64,000 nucleotides of DNA from Bradyrhizobium sp. LMTR 3 (GCF_001693485.1 NZ_MAXC01000012.1:310001-374000); one strand, 5' to 3'. Numbered from the stretch's first letter, positions 17,937-26,158 are shown. A program made the numbers and translations. The notes: generated from the sequence alone by a model not told the origin.

Positions 17937-19823
17937 GTGCGCAAGCTCTCAGGCTATGCGGGGCTGGTCGTCGGCGTGGTTGCGGTCGCAATGTCCGTGT
18001 ACCACGTTTACGCGCGACTGACGGTCTACGCCCCCGATCAGCAGGCCCTGCTCTACATAACGCTGGCCTTCAGCCTGGTGCTGTCGTTCCTGCTGTGGCC
18101 TCGCAGCAAGAACGCAACACTGGGGCGCGTGCCGTGGGAGGATCTCGCTTTGGCGGGTCTTTCGCTTGCCTGCATTGGCTACATGTTCGCGAACTACGAC
18201 TACATCGTGAACCGTTTTCCCACCGCCGATTCTCTGACCCGAATGGACATGGCGGTAGGAATTACCGCCACCCTGCTGGTTCTGGAGGCGACGCGACGCA
18301 CAATCGGCGCGTCGCTGCCGATCGTGGCAATCGTCTTCCTGCTCTACGGGTTCGCGGGCCCCTGGCTGTATGGCTGGCTCTACCACAGAGGTCTCAGCCT
18401 CGAGCTCACCATCGATCAGACCTATTTCACCACGGAGGGGATTTTCGGGGTGCCGATGACGGTGGCCGCGACCTACGTCATTCTTTTCATCATCTTCGGC
18501 ACGTTCCTCGAGAAATCCGGGGCAGGTCAGTTCTTCATGAACTTCGCAAACGCGATCGCCGGCGGCGCGCGCGGCGGTCCCGGCAAGGTTTCGGTCGTCT
18601 CCTCCAGCCTGTTCGGCACGATCTCCGGCTCCGCGGTAGCCAACGTCATGGTTGACGGCTGGCTGACGATTCCGATGATGAAGAAGACCGGCTTCAAGCC
18701 GGAGGCGGCAGCGGCCATCGAGGCGGTCGCCTCCACGGGCGGGCAGATCATGCCGCCGATCATGGGCGCGGCGGCGTTCGTGATGGCCGAGTTTCAGGGC
18801 GTCAGCTACACGCAGGTGATGATCGCGGCGGCGATACCCGCGCTCTTCTACTATGGGGCGCTGTTCGCTGCGATCCACTTCAACGCCGTGCGCTCGGGGC
18901 TCAAGGGCTTGCCGCGCGAAGAACTGCCCGTCCTGGGCCACATCATGCTGCGCCAGGGGCACCTGTTCCTGCCGGTCATCGTGCTTCTGGCGCTGCTTCT
19001 GTTCGGCTTCACGCCGACCTATGGCGCGATCATCGCCACATTCGCGCTGGTCGCCATCTCGTGGCTTCGACCTTCCACGGCGTTGGGTTGGCGCGCGTGC
19101 CTTGAGGGCTTGCGTGACGGGGCGGTGCAAACCGTGCCGGTGGCGATGGCCTGTGCGTCCGCCGGTATCGTGATCGGAATCGTGCTGCAAACCGGGCTGG
19201 CGCTGCGGTTCACGGCTTTTCTCATCGACTTCACCTACGGCTCTCTGCTGCCTGCACTGCTCATCACGATGGTCGCCGGCGTCATTCTCGGCATGGGCAT
19301 GCCGACCACCCCCGCCTACATCATGCAGGCGGCGCTGCTCGTGCCCGCGATCATGAAGCTCGGTGTGGAGCCCATGGCGGCGCACATGTTCGCGTTCTAC
19401 TTCTCCTGCCTGTCGGCCGTGACGCCGCCCGTGGCGCTGGCCGTGTATGCTGCGGCGTCAATCGGCGGGGCTGGCCTGTGGGCCTCGGGCGTGCAGGCGA
19501 TGAAGTTCGCTGCCGCCGGCTTCATCGTGCCGTTTTTCTTCATCTACAACCCGGCACTGCTGTTCGAGGGCCCATGGCCCGACATCCTTCGCGCGGTGCT
19601 GACCGGCACGATTGGCGTGATTGCGCTCGCAGCCAGTCTCGAGGGCTACTTCCTGCGCGTCGCCAACTGGTTCGAGCGGGGGCTTTTCTTCGTGGCCGCA
19701 ATGTTGCTGATTGACCCCAATGCCATCACCGATGTCATCGGCTTGGGCCTGCTCGCCATCGGCCTGTTGGTGCAGAAGGTACGGACGATACGACCAACGA
19801 TAGCGCCGGAAACCAGCACGTGA
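17937..19823 (+). CDS. TRAP transporter fused permease (DctQ-DctM type)
   Basis: This 628-residue multi-pass membrane protein joins the small four-helix and large twelve-helix TRAP subunits, as is usual for TAXI systems. Features of the large subunit include the GTFLEKSGAGQFFMNFA and GGPGKVSVVSSSLFGTISGSAVANV segments, and GMGMPTTPAYIMQAALLVPA in the C-terminal half. It uses an ion gradient for uptake. The start is a GTG at 17937. It forms an operon with the TAXI receptor. Its TGA overlaps a possible GTG start of a 30-residue membrane peptide. Confidence 0.93.
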   Translation: MRKLSGYAGLVVGVVAVAMSVYHVYARLTVYAPDQQALLYITLAFSLVLSFLLWPRSKNATLGRVPWEDLALAGLSLACIGYMFANYDYIVNRFPTADSLTRMDMAVGITATLLVLEATRRTIGASLPIVAIVFLLYGFAGPWLYGWLYHRGLSLELTIDQTYFTTEGIFGVPMTVAATYVILFIIFGTFLEKSGAGQFFMNFANAIAGGARGGPGKVSVVSSSLFGTISGSAVANVMVDGWLTIPMMKKTGFKPEAAAAIEAVASTGGQIMPPIMGAAAFVMAEFQGVSYTQVMIAAAIPALFYYGALFAAIHFNAVRSGLKGLPREELPVLGHIMLRQGHLFLPVIVLLALLLFGFTPTYGAIIATFALVAISWLRPSTALGWRACLEGLRDGAVQTVPVAMACASAGIVIGIVLQTGLALRFTAFLIDFTYGSLLPALLITMVAGVILGMGMPTTPAYIMQAALLVPAIMKLGVEPMAAHMFAFYFSCLSAVTPPVALAVYAAASIGGAGLWASGVQAMKFAAAGFIVPFFFIYNPALLFEGPWPDILRAVLTGTIGVIALAASLEGYFLRVANWFERGLFFVAAMLLIDPNAITDVIGLGLLAIGLLVQKVRTIRPTIAPETST

Positions 19824-19912
19824 CCCGCACACAGCTCGCCGCACTGACGCTTATCGCTGCCGCCCTCCTCGTTGGCACCGTGGCTTTCGGTGTTTTGCGT
19901 ATCTACGCCTAA
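19820..19912 (+). CDS. Possible 30-residue single-helix membrane peptide
   Basis: GTG at 19820-19822 overlaps the TRAP permease stop as GTGA and opens a 30-codon frame ending TAA at 19910-19912. The product begins MTRTQLAALTL and is a single hydrophobic helix (about residues 5-27) with a basic N-terminus and the end RIYA. The overlap suggests translational coupling. It could be a small accessory subunit of the transporter or a chance frame; there is no strong ribosome binding site of its own. A weak hairpin follows 7 bases later. Confidence 0.5.
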   Translation: MTRTQLAALTLIAAALLVGTVAFGVLRIYA

Positions 19913-19919
19913 GCCAGGC

Positions 19920-19939
19920 GGGGCGTCACATCACGCCCC
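19920..19939 (+). terminator. Weak hairpin after the TRAP operon
   Basis: GGGGCGT (19920-19926) and ACGCCCC (19933-19939) form a 7-bp stem with a 6-base loop. No U-tract follows, so it is at best a weak or factor-assisted terminator. Confidence 0.4.
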
Positions 19940-20058
19940 TATGGCATAGAACGCCGGGAACTTGTGCTGGCAGCTTCGGCCAAACGCCCTTGATCGGGTG
20001 AGGCTCTTGATCTAAAAGGCCGCCAGTCATCATAGCCCCGTTGGGGCCGTGAACGTTT

Positions 20059-20101
20059 GAGGGCCCAACTGCGCTCGGTACCACGGTACCGATAAGCCCT
20101 C
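20059..20101. other. Nested palindrome upstream of the DUF2232 gene
   Basis: GAGGGC (20059-20064) pairs with GCCCTC (20096-20101). Inside it CGGTACC (20076-20082) and GGTACCG (20085-20091) form a nearly continuous 16-base palindrome. It lies 75-120 bases before the next gene. It could be a structured leader, a protein site or the scar of the junction between the TRAP region and the ribosomal cluster; I do not recognise it. Confidence 0.45.
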
Positions 20102-20176
20102 GGATCCCTAACTAGTTGGTAAAGGCGGCATTTTTGCTGACCTCTATCTAACCGCTCGAAAGGGGCGGGACAGCTT

Positions 20177-21148
20177 ATGATCGCGATTATCCTCATTGGT
20201 CTTGCGGCCGGCTGCGCGTCGGCGCTGATGTTCGTCTCGGTCGTCTCGGGCGCGCCGGTCTCGTTGCTGCTCTCTTTGCTGGCGCCGCTACCGCTGATGG
20301 TGACGGCGCTCAGTTGGGGACCACTCAGCGCAACCATCGGCGGCATCGCGGCGGCTTCCGCCTTCGGTGCAATTTTCGGTCTGCGCTTCTGCCTCGCCTT
20401 TGCGGTTGCCGTGGCGCTGCCGGCCTGGTGGCTTGGTCATCTCGCGCTGCTGGGACGGCCAACGGCTGCTGCCGAAACCGACAACAGCACGAGTCCTACG
20501 GCAGAGAATCTCGAGTGGTATCCGACCGGGCGGATCCTGCTTTGGATCGCCGGCTTTGCCATCCTGTCCTCCTTCGCGTCGTGGCTGGTCTTCGGCAAGG
20601 ATGCCGATGCCATCGCTGCGGCCCTGCGAAGCGGGCTGACGAAAGTTCTTTCTGACCGTGAAGGGCTATCGCCGGGCGACATCGAGCGCTTGGCTGACGC
20701 GCTTGTAACGATCTTTCGCGGCTTGTCGGCAATGCTCGTCGTGACGACGCTTACGCTCAACCTCTGGCTTGCCGCGAAGATTTCAGCGACGTCGGGCCGG
20801 CTGCGTCGCCCCTGGCCAGACTTGAAGAGCACAGCGTTGCCGCCGATGACGCTCGTAGCACTGTGCGCGACATTGGCATTTTGTTTTGCCGGTGGAGCGT
20901 TTTCGATAGCGGCGCAGATCATGACAGCCGCGCTCTTCATGGCTTACGCGCTGGTCGGCCTTGCCGCCGTTCACACGTTGACGCTGGCGTTGAAGAGCCG
21001 CGCAGTTTGGTTGAGTTGCACCTACGGGATCTTGGTGCTGTTGCCATGGACGATCGTTCTGATGATCGCCATCGGCCTTACTGACGCAATTTTCGGATTG
21101 CGACAACGTTACCTGCGCGGAAAGCCGCCGCCTTTGCCCGCAGCCTGA
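20177..21148 (+). CDS. DUF2232 multi-pass membrane protein
   Basis: This 323-residue protein has about eight membrane helices and matches the DUF2232 membrane family that sits between rpsR and rplI in many Alphaproteobacteria. No catalytic motif is visible. It may be related to substrate-binding membrane components of energy-coupled transporters, but the function is not established. GGGGCGGGA precedes the ATG. rplI starts 50 bases after its stop, so the two are probably co-transcribed. Here it has been separated from rpsR by the TRAP genes. Confidence 0.85.
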   Translation: MIAIILIGLAAGCASALMFVSVVSGAPVSLLLSLLAPLPLMVTALSWGPLSATIGGIAAASAFGAIFGLRFCLAFAVAVALPAWWLGHLALLGRPTAAAETDNSTSPTAENLEWYPTGRILLWIAGFAILSSFASWLVFGKDADAIAAALRSGLTKVLSDREGLSPGDIERLADALVTIFRGLSAMLVVTTLTLNLWLAAKISATSGRLRRPWPDLKSTALPPMTLVALCATLAFCFAGGAFSIAAQIMTAALFMAYALVGLAAVHTLTLALKSRAVWLSCTYGILVLLPWTIVLMIAIGLTDAIFGLRQRYLRGKPPPLPAA

Positions 21149-21198
21149 AATCTAACCATCCACTAACATCATACCGAACACGCAATAGGAGAACGAAA

Positions 21199-21798
21199 AT
21201 GGAAGTCATCTTGCTGGAACGCGTCGTCAAGCTCGGTCAGATGGGCGAAGTCGTCCGCGTCAAGGACGGATTTGCCCGCAATTTTCTGCTCAAGCGCGGC
21301 AAGGCGTTGCGCGCCACCGCCGACAACCGTGCCAAGTTCGACGGCATGAAGGCCGAACTCGAGGCCAACAACCTCAAGGCCAAGGGCGAAGCGACCAAAG
21401 TCGCGGAGAAGATCAGCGGTCGCAACGTGATCGTGCTGCGCCAGGCGTCGGAATCCGGCCAGTTGTTCGGATCGGTCAGCATTCGCGACATCATCGCCTC
21501 CTTCGAGGCCGACGGCGTCACCATCAACCGCAGCCAGGTCCTGCTCGACGCGCCGATCAAGACCATCGGCAAGCACGAGATCAACATCGCCGTGCACCCG
21601 GAAGTCGAAATCAGCGTCAGCGTCACCGTCGCGCGTAGCGCCGATGAAGCCGAGCGCATCAACCGCGGCGAAGACATCTCGACCCGTCAGGAAGACCAGG
21701 ACGCCGCCGCCGAAGCGCTCGCCGCCGCCGGCGAATTCTTCGATCCGGAAGCCCAGCACGAGGAAGCCGCGCCGGCGCCGGCTGCGACCGAGAAGTAA
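21199..21798 (+). CDS. rplI: 50S ribosomal protein L9
   Basis: This 199-residue protein has the L9 N-terminal domain ([31 protein letters not shown] split by the usual Gly turn), a long central helix, and the C-terminal rRNA-binding domain with [17 protein letters not shown] roughly 40-residue acidic/alanine-rich tail extends it beyond the E. coli length, as is common in rhizobia. GGAG lies about 9 bases upstream of the ATG. It ends at a strong shared terminator. Confidence 0.97.
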   Translation: MEVILLERVVKLGQMGEVVRVKDGFARNFLLKRGKALRATADNRAKFDGMKAELEANNLKAKGEATKVAEKISGRNVIVLRQASESGQLFGSVSIRDIIASFEADGVTINRSQVLLDAPIKTIGKHEINIAVHPEVEISVSVTVARSADEAERINRGEDISTRQEDQDAAAEALAAAGEFFDPEAQHEEAAPAPAATEK

Positions 21799-21830
21799 GG
21801 CGCTTCGCTCCAAACGTTTTGACGACCTTC

Positions 21831-21857
21831 AAGCCCGGCCCCAATCAGGCCGGGCTT
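21831..21857. terminator. Bidirectional terminator between rplI and the thioesterase gene
   Basis: AAGCCCGGCC (21831-21840) and its exact complement (21848-21857) form a 10-bp stem with a 7-base loop. In the rplI direction it is followed by GGGATTTTAG. In the other direction the stem starts within the last codons of the thioesterase gene, whose TGA stop lies in the loop. It probably serves both genes. Confidence 0.8.
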
Positions 21858-22309
21858 GGGATTTTAGCGGCCGTCTTCTCGTCGAGCATTGCGATCGAGG
21901 CCAGCGCAGTTGCGGTATGCTTCTCGACGCCATCGGTTACGCAAAACACGTCGGCCGCAACCACAGCGACCTGACGTCCGGGCTTGATCACGCGCGCCCG
22001 GCAGATCAATCGCTCACCGATCGCCGGCGACAGCAGATTCAATTTGTATTCCGCCGTCAGCGCCGGTTGCCCGCGCGATGTCGCGGCCGCGATCGTGGTG
22101 GCGTTGTCGACCAGGAAGGCCGTAACGCCACCATGGAACAGGCCGTGCTGCTGCAGCAGTTCGGGCCGGCGGTCGACCGCGAGCGTGCAGGTGCCACGCG
22201 TCAACTCGGACAATTCCGCCCCGACATGGGTCATGAAGCCCTGGCGGCCGACATTGTCGCGAATGTGTGTGGCGATCGGAGCGAAGTCTGGGTCGGCATT
22301 CGCATTCAT
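21845..22309 (-). CDS. PaaI-type hotdog thioesterase
   Basis: This 154-residue protein fits the PaaI/YdiI hotdog thioesterase family. The motif LLQQHGLFHGGVTAFLVDNA carries the HGG turn and the catalytic Asp, and LTAEYKLNLLSPAIGERL is the usual strand. It would hydrolyse an acyl- or phenylacetyl-type CoA ester. The ATG at 22309 has GGAGAAA 7 bases upstream. It overlaps the stop of the upstream TetR gene by 4 bases, so it is translationally coupled to it and probably under its control. Confidence 0.88.
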   Translation of the reverse strand: MNANADPDFAPIATHIRDNVGRQGFMTHVGAELSELTRGTCTLAVDRRPELLQQHGLFHGGVTAFLVDNATTIAAATSRGQPALTAEYKLNLLSPAIGERLICRARVIKPGRQVAVVAADVFCVTDGVEKHTATALASIAMLDEKTAAKIPSPA

Positions 22310-22932
22310 GCAGTTTCTCCGGTTTTCTGGATCGCATCGGGCGCGACCACCGCGCGGATGGCGCAGGCGATCAGGATTTCGGCCTGCTCTCGCGGATCGG
22401 TGCGGTCGCGGCCCGACAACCATGCGCGGCAAAAAATCTGCGCCGGTCCGATGATCTGGCTGAAGAAAACCGACGAAGTCATCGGCAGCAATTCGCCGCG
22501 CTCAACCAGCGGCGCGCGCCATCGTTCGACGGCTTCCGCAAGCCGCGAATTCTGCGTGCGCTGCGCGCCGCGGATCGCTTCGGTCCATTCGCTGCGGGAA
22601 ATCTCGAAGAGATATCGCGCCTCGCGCCGGGAATTGACGACCCAGTCCAGATGTGCGCGGATCAGCCGCGCCACGCCTTCCGGCGCGCCGCAGGATTCAT
22701 CGACCGCCGCTACGATGGCTGCGTGATAACGGGCGAGGATTTCCAGGAACAGCGTACCGGCCAGTTCCTTCTTCGATCCGAAGAAATGGAAGAAGCTGCC
22801 GTTGGACGCTCGCGCACGAGTTCTGATGGCGGCCACCGTGGCGCCCTCGAAACCGTCGCGGTCGAACACCGCCAACCCCGCCGCCAGCAGATCGTCCCGT
22901 GCCGTGGCCACCTGCGCCGCCTTTCGCTCCAT
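22306..22932 (-). CDS. TetR/AcrR-family regulator
   Basis: This 208-residue protein has an N-terminal helix-turn-helix (TVAAIRTRARASNGSFFHFFGSKKE region, residues about 30-55) and a helical effector domain of unknown ligand. It is the first gene of a pair with the thioesterase. A symmetric site TCTAGAGT-gat-ACTCTAGA lies 12-30 bases upstream of its start, so autoregulation is likely. Given the partner gene, an acyl-CoA or fatty-acid effector is plausible but unproven. Confidence 0.9.
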   Translation of the reverse strand: MERKAAQVATARDDLLAAGLAVFDRDGFEGATVAAIRTRARASNGSFFHFFGSKKELAGTLFLEILARYHAAIVAAVDESCGAPEGVARLIRAHLDWVVNSRREARYLFEISRSEWTEAIRGAQRTQNSRLAEAVERWRAPLVERGELLPMTSSVFFSQIIGPAQIFCRAWLSGRDRTDPREQAEILIACAIRAVVAPDAIQKTGETA

Positions 22933-22943
22933 TAGACCGCCAC

Positions 22944-22962
22944 TCTAGAGTGATACTCTAGA
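22944..22962. promoter_or_regulatory. Inverted repeat operator upstream of the TetR-thioesterase pair
   Basis: TCTAGAGT (22944-22951) and ACTCTAGA (22955-22962) are perfect 8-base arms with a 3-base spacer. The left arm is itself part of the 10-base palindrome ACTCTAGAGT. It lies just before the regulator's start and fits a TetR-type dimer site. Confidence 0.7.
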
Positions 22963-23005
22963 AACGGTCAAGCGCGTCACCGGCGGGCATTTGGAAATCT
23001 GCGTC

Positions 23006-24151
23006 CTATCGCGAGATGGGTGGCGCGGGGGGACCGACGGGCCCGGCCGGCGGCGTTGCGGGCGCCGCAGTAGCTGTCACCGGCGGTGACGTCGCGGGTG
23101 CTGCCGCCTGGGGGCTCGCGGCCGGCTCAGGGGCAGTTGCGGCGGGAGCTGGCGGCGCAGGCGTCACCGGGTCGGGCCGGGGCGCGGTCGGTTCGCTGTC
23201 GGCGCTCTCCTTGGGGGCACTGACCTTGGGGGTCTCGGATCCGCCTTCGCTGGCCGGCTTTTCCGACTCGCCGGCCGGCTTCGCGGCCTCCATGGTGGCC
23301 GGCTTGTCGGCCTCACCCTTGGCGGAGTCGGTCCTGTCGGTATCAGGCTTGCCAGGATCCGGCCCGCCAGAATCGGTCTTGGCAGAATCGGTCTTGGCAG
23401 GATCGGTCTTGGCAGGATCATGCTTGGCAGAATCAGGCTGCTCGGCTGTTCCGGGCTTCGCAGTTTCGGATTTGGCGGCATCCCGAGACGCATCTTCCTT
23501 TGCGGCGTCTTCCTTTGCGGCGTCGCCGCGGGCGGCTTGGTCGGGTTTCGGCGGTTCTTCGGCGGCAGGCCTGGCACGCCTGCCCTGCTTCTGCCTGACG
23601 CCCGGTTTGCTGTCGGTAGCGGCCTGCCCATCATCTGCGGGCTTGGCAGCCTCGGGCGCCGTGTGCGGCCGTGCCAGCCGCTTCGCGTCGCGGCCCGGGC
23701 GCGCGCCCTCACCTTGCGGCGGTGATCCGTCGGAACCCGGCCGGTCGGAACCCGGCCGGGCAGCCTCCTGGGCCGGTGCGGCAGACGGCTGCCGGCGACC
23801 GAATCGGTCGGGCTGATCCGACCTTCCATCCTGCTTGGCGTCCTTCTGCTTGGACTGATCCTTAGCTTGATACCGGGGATCTGCAGCCCCATTGGATATC
23901 AAGTAGGAAGAAAGCACCGAGGCCATGTTGGAGCCGGTGGTATAATGCTGGCGCAGAAAGCCCGGCAACGATGAAGCCGTCGTGTTCTTCAACAGGCCAC
24001 GCGGGCTCCTGTGGCAGGCGCTGCAGGTGCTCGAAAATATCTGGGAAGGGCTCTTGCCGGCGTCGAGATTTTCTACGGCCCATGCCACGTCTGCTGTGAG
24101 GCAGCCGATCAGGAGCGTCACCGTCGCTAAACTGAGCGCTCGGCTCAACAT
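23006..24151 (-). CDS. Exported protein with one CXXCH haem motif and long disordered tail
   Basis: This 381-residue protein has a signal peptide (about 1-25, ending AWA). A short N-terminal domain carries one CSACH motif (Cys43, Cys46, His47), the c-type haem attachment signature, in a context like small cytochromes (SQIFSSTCSACHRSPRGL). From about residue 95 to the end it is low-complexity, rich in Ala, Pro, Asp and Lys, with short repeats such as AKTDPAKTDSAKTDS. A distal haem ligand is not obvious; Met76 in GSNMASVL is a candidate. The tail may be a cell-wall or matrix spacer. No partner gene suggests an electron transport chain. Confidence 0.7.
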   Translation of the reverse strand: MLSRALSLATVTLLIGCLTADVAWAVENLDAGKSPSQIFSSTCSACHRSPRGLLKNTTASSLPGFLRQHYTTGSNMASVLSSYLISNGAADPRYQAKDQSKQKDAKQDGRSDQPDRFGRRQPSAAPAQEAARPGSDRPGSDGSPPQGEGARPGRDAKRLARPHTAPEAAKPADDGQAATDSKPGVRQKQGRRARPAAEEPPKPDQAARGDAAKEDAAKEDASRDAAKSETAKPGTAEQPDSAKHDPAKTDPAKTDSAKTDSGGPDPGKPDTDRTDSAKGEADKPATMEAAKPAGESEKPASEGGSETPKVSAPKESADSEPTAPRPDPVTPAPPAPAATAPEPAASPQAAAPATSPPVTATAAPATPPAGPVGPPAPPISR

Positions 24152-24261
24152 TCCCTGTTTCTCCAGACGTGGAATCGCTGCTTGCGACGCACAACGTCGC
24201 CGGCGGCGGGGTCACCTTTTAGCCGATTGTGACGCGAATGGAAGCGCGCTTATTGCGCATC

Positions 24262-24347
24262 TGCGTGACTGTGCGTGACTGTGGCATTTGAGAACATTCG
24301 CTTTGACACCAACGCAGTAGCGCTGCGGCATCATCATACTTATGATG
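24262..24347. repeat. Tandem 10-mer and short inverted repeat upstream of cfa
   Basis: TGCGTGACTG is repeated perfectly at 24262-24271 and 24272-24281. Downstream, CATCATA (24332-24338) and TATGATG (24341-24347) form a 7-2-7 inverted repeat 73 bases before cfa. A TTGACA at 24303-24308 might be a -35 box, but the -10 is unclear. The inverted repeat could be a regulator site. Confidence 0.45.
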
Positions 24348-24420
24348 TTCCTGGTGCACATGGAACCGTCCGTTCCGAGGTGCATTGATGTAACGGGCTG
24401 GTCGTTCCATTGGTGCTTCG

Positions 24421-25671
24421 ATGGATCGTTTGTTGCGTTATTTCCTTAGTCAGTTCATTCGCCGCGGCACGATGAATTTCACATCCGCGACCGGGGCGAG
24501 ATTTACCTGCGGGGATGGAACCGGCCGCCTGGTGTCGGCGCGGTTCCTGAGTGAGCGGACGCAACTCCGAATTCTCCTCAATCCCGAACTGGCGCTTGGC
24601 GAAGCCTATATGGACGGCTCGTTCGTGGTCGAGGACGGCTCGATCGCCGACGTGCTGGAAATCCTGCTCGGCCAGCCCGAAATGTTGCCACGCTGGGCCA
24701 AGTTGCAATGGTGGCTGCGCTATTTCAGCAGGCACGCGAGACAGTTCAATTGGCGGGGCCGGGCGAAAAACAATGTCGCCCACCACTATGATCTGGACGG
24801 TCGGCTCTATTCCCTCTTCCTCGACGCCGACCGGCAGTATAGCTGCGCGTATTTCGAAGCGCCGGATATGACGCTCGACGACGCCCAGCTCGCCAAAAAG
24901 CGTCACCTTGCTGCCAAGCTTCTCGTTGGGCCCGGCGACCGCGTGCTCGACATCGGCTCGGGCTGGGGTGGCCTTGGCCTCTACCTGGCCGAAATGACGG
25001 GCGCCCATGTCACCGGAATCACGCTGTCGTCGGAACAATTGCAGGCCTCGAATGCCCGAGCCACCGAGAAGAACCTGACGGGGTCGGCAAAATTCCTGCT
25101 GAGCGACTACCGCGATATTGCCGGCCCGTTCGACCGGATCGTGTCCGTCGGGATGTTCGAGCATGTCGGCATCGACTTCTATGAAACCTACTTCCGGCGC
25201 TGTGCCGAACTTCTCAGCGACAACGGCATCATGGTGCTGCACTCGATCGGCCGCTCCACGGGGCCTGATGTGACGAGCCCATGGATCACGAAATACATCT
25301 TCCCGGGCGGCTATATCCCCGCCCTGTCAGAGGTCATCCCCGCGATCGAGAAAGCCGGCCTTCTGGTCTGCGACATCGAAATCCTGCGGCTGCATTATGC
25401 GGAAACGCTACAGGCTTGGCGGGAGCGCTTCATGGCGCGGCGCGAAGAGGCGGTGCGCCTCTATGACGAGCGTTTCGCCCGTATGTGGGAATTTTATCTG
25501 GCGGCATCGGAAATGTCGTTCCGGAAGCAGAACCTGATGAATTTCCAGATCCAGCTCACCAGGCGGCAAGGAATTGTGCCGATGACGCGCGATTACATCA
25601 CCCGGGAAGAAGCAAGGCTGCGCGGGATGGAAATCGGAAAGCAGCCGCGGCTGCAGTTGGCGGGCGAATAG
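24421..25671 (+). CDS. cfa: Cyclopropane-fatty-acyl-phospholipid synthase family protein
   Basis: This 416-residue SAM-dependent enzyme transfers a methylene group to double bonds of membrane phospholipid acyl chains. The N-terminal lipid-binding region is present. The SAM motif VLDIGSGWGG is at 175-184 and the SVGMFEHVG segment follows. The conserved C-terminal part (HYAETLQAWRERF, then FYLAASEMSFR) is intact. Length fits the Cfa/mycolic-acid synthase family. It may act with the unsaturated lipids made by other genes in this region, but it is a single-gene unit here. Confidence 0.93.
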   Translation: MDRLLRYFLSQFIRRGTMNFTSATGARFTCGDGTGRLVSARFLSERTQLRILLNPELALGEAYMDGSFVVEDGSIADVLEILLGQPEMLPRWAKLQWWLRYFSRHARQFNWRGRAKNNVAHHYDLDGRLYSLFLDADRQYSCAYFEAPDMTLDDAQLAKKRHLAAKLLVGPGDRVLDIGSGWGGLGLYLAEMTGAHVTGITLSSEQLQASNARATEKNLTGSAKFLLSDYRDIAGPFDRIVSVGMFEHVGIDFYETYFRRCAELLSDNGIMVLHSIGRSTGPDVTSPWITKYIFPGGYIPALSEVIPAIEKAGLLVCDIEILRLHYAETLQAWRERFMARREEAVRLYDERFARMWEFYLAASEMSFRKQNLMNFQIQLTRRQGIVPMTRDYITREEARLRGMEIGKQPRLQLAGE

Positions 25672-25690
25672 GCCGCAAAGGCGGGCGGAG

Positions 25691-25891
25691 TCAGTTTCTC
25701 AGGCTCGAGGCGAATGGCGTGTTGGCCAATGCCGGCCGGGCGAGCTGGGCTCGCACAGCGGCAAGCAACTGGGCATCACAGGGTTCGTTACGCCGTTCCG
25801 GGCGCGAAATCTCTTCCATGGCGTCGATCAGCATCGACAGCCACAAACGCTGGGCGCTTGCCGATCGCCATCCCTGGAGTTGCTGACCCAT
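25691..25891 (-). CDS. Small hypothetical cytoplasmic protein
   Basis: This 66-residue frame starts MGQQLQGWRSASAQRLWLSM and continues with charged helical sequence. It has no signal peptide or membrane helix. AAAGGA lies 8 bases before the ATG at 25891, which supports a real start. I do not recognise the family. It converges with cfa and its stop is 19 bases from the cfa stop. Confidence 0.5.
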   Translation of the reverse strand: MGQQLQGWRSASAQRLWLSMLIDAMEEISRPERRNEPCDAQLLAAVRAQLARPALANTPFASSLRN

Positions 25892-25980
25892 CGCCTATTC
25901 CTTTTGGTCGGTGCAACTGGCAACTCGAAAATCGCCGGCCCGTTCCCGAGTTGGTAACCAATCCATCCTTAGCGAACAAA

Positions 25981-25997
25981 ATCACATCCGATGTGAT
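25981..25997. promoter_or_regulatory. 17-base palindrome upstream of a small membrane protein
   Basis: ATCACATCCGATGTGAT is a perfect inverted repeat with 7-base arms and a 3-base centre, 45 bases before the small frame at 26042 and 90 bases upstream of the minus-strand gene at 25691-25891. It may be an operator for either gene; the regulator is unknown. Confidence 0.5.
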
Positions 25998-26041
25998 CTA
26001 CTTCACAGAGCCGCTCGGCGGTCCGTCGTACATCTCCGGCC

Positions 26042-26158
26042 ATGAGCCGGCAGACCTACCCAGCCCCGTTCGATTCCGACATCAGGATCGACTACGCCTT
26101 GATCGCAATCGGCGTAGCTGCCGCCCTGTTCGCGTTCGTTTATCTGATCCTGGTTTGA
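26042..26158 (+). CDS. Possible 38-residue membrane protein
   Basis: A short frame from ATG at 26042 encodes 38 residues: a polar start MSRQTYPAPFDSDIRID and one strongly hydrophobic helix to the end (ALIAIGVAAALFAFVYLILV). The hydrophobic pattern and the sharp polar/helix boundary are protein-like, but the ribosome binding site is poor. A palindrome at 25981-25997 may control it. Function unknown. Confidence 0.45.
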   Translation: MSRQTYPAPFDSDIRIDYALIAIGVAAALFAFVYLILV

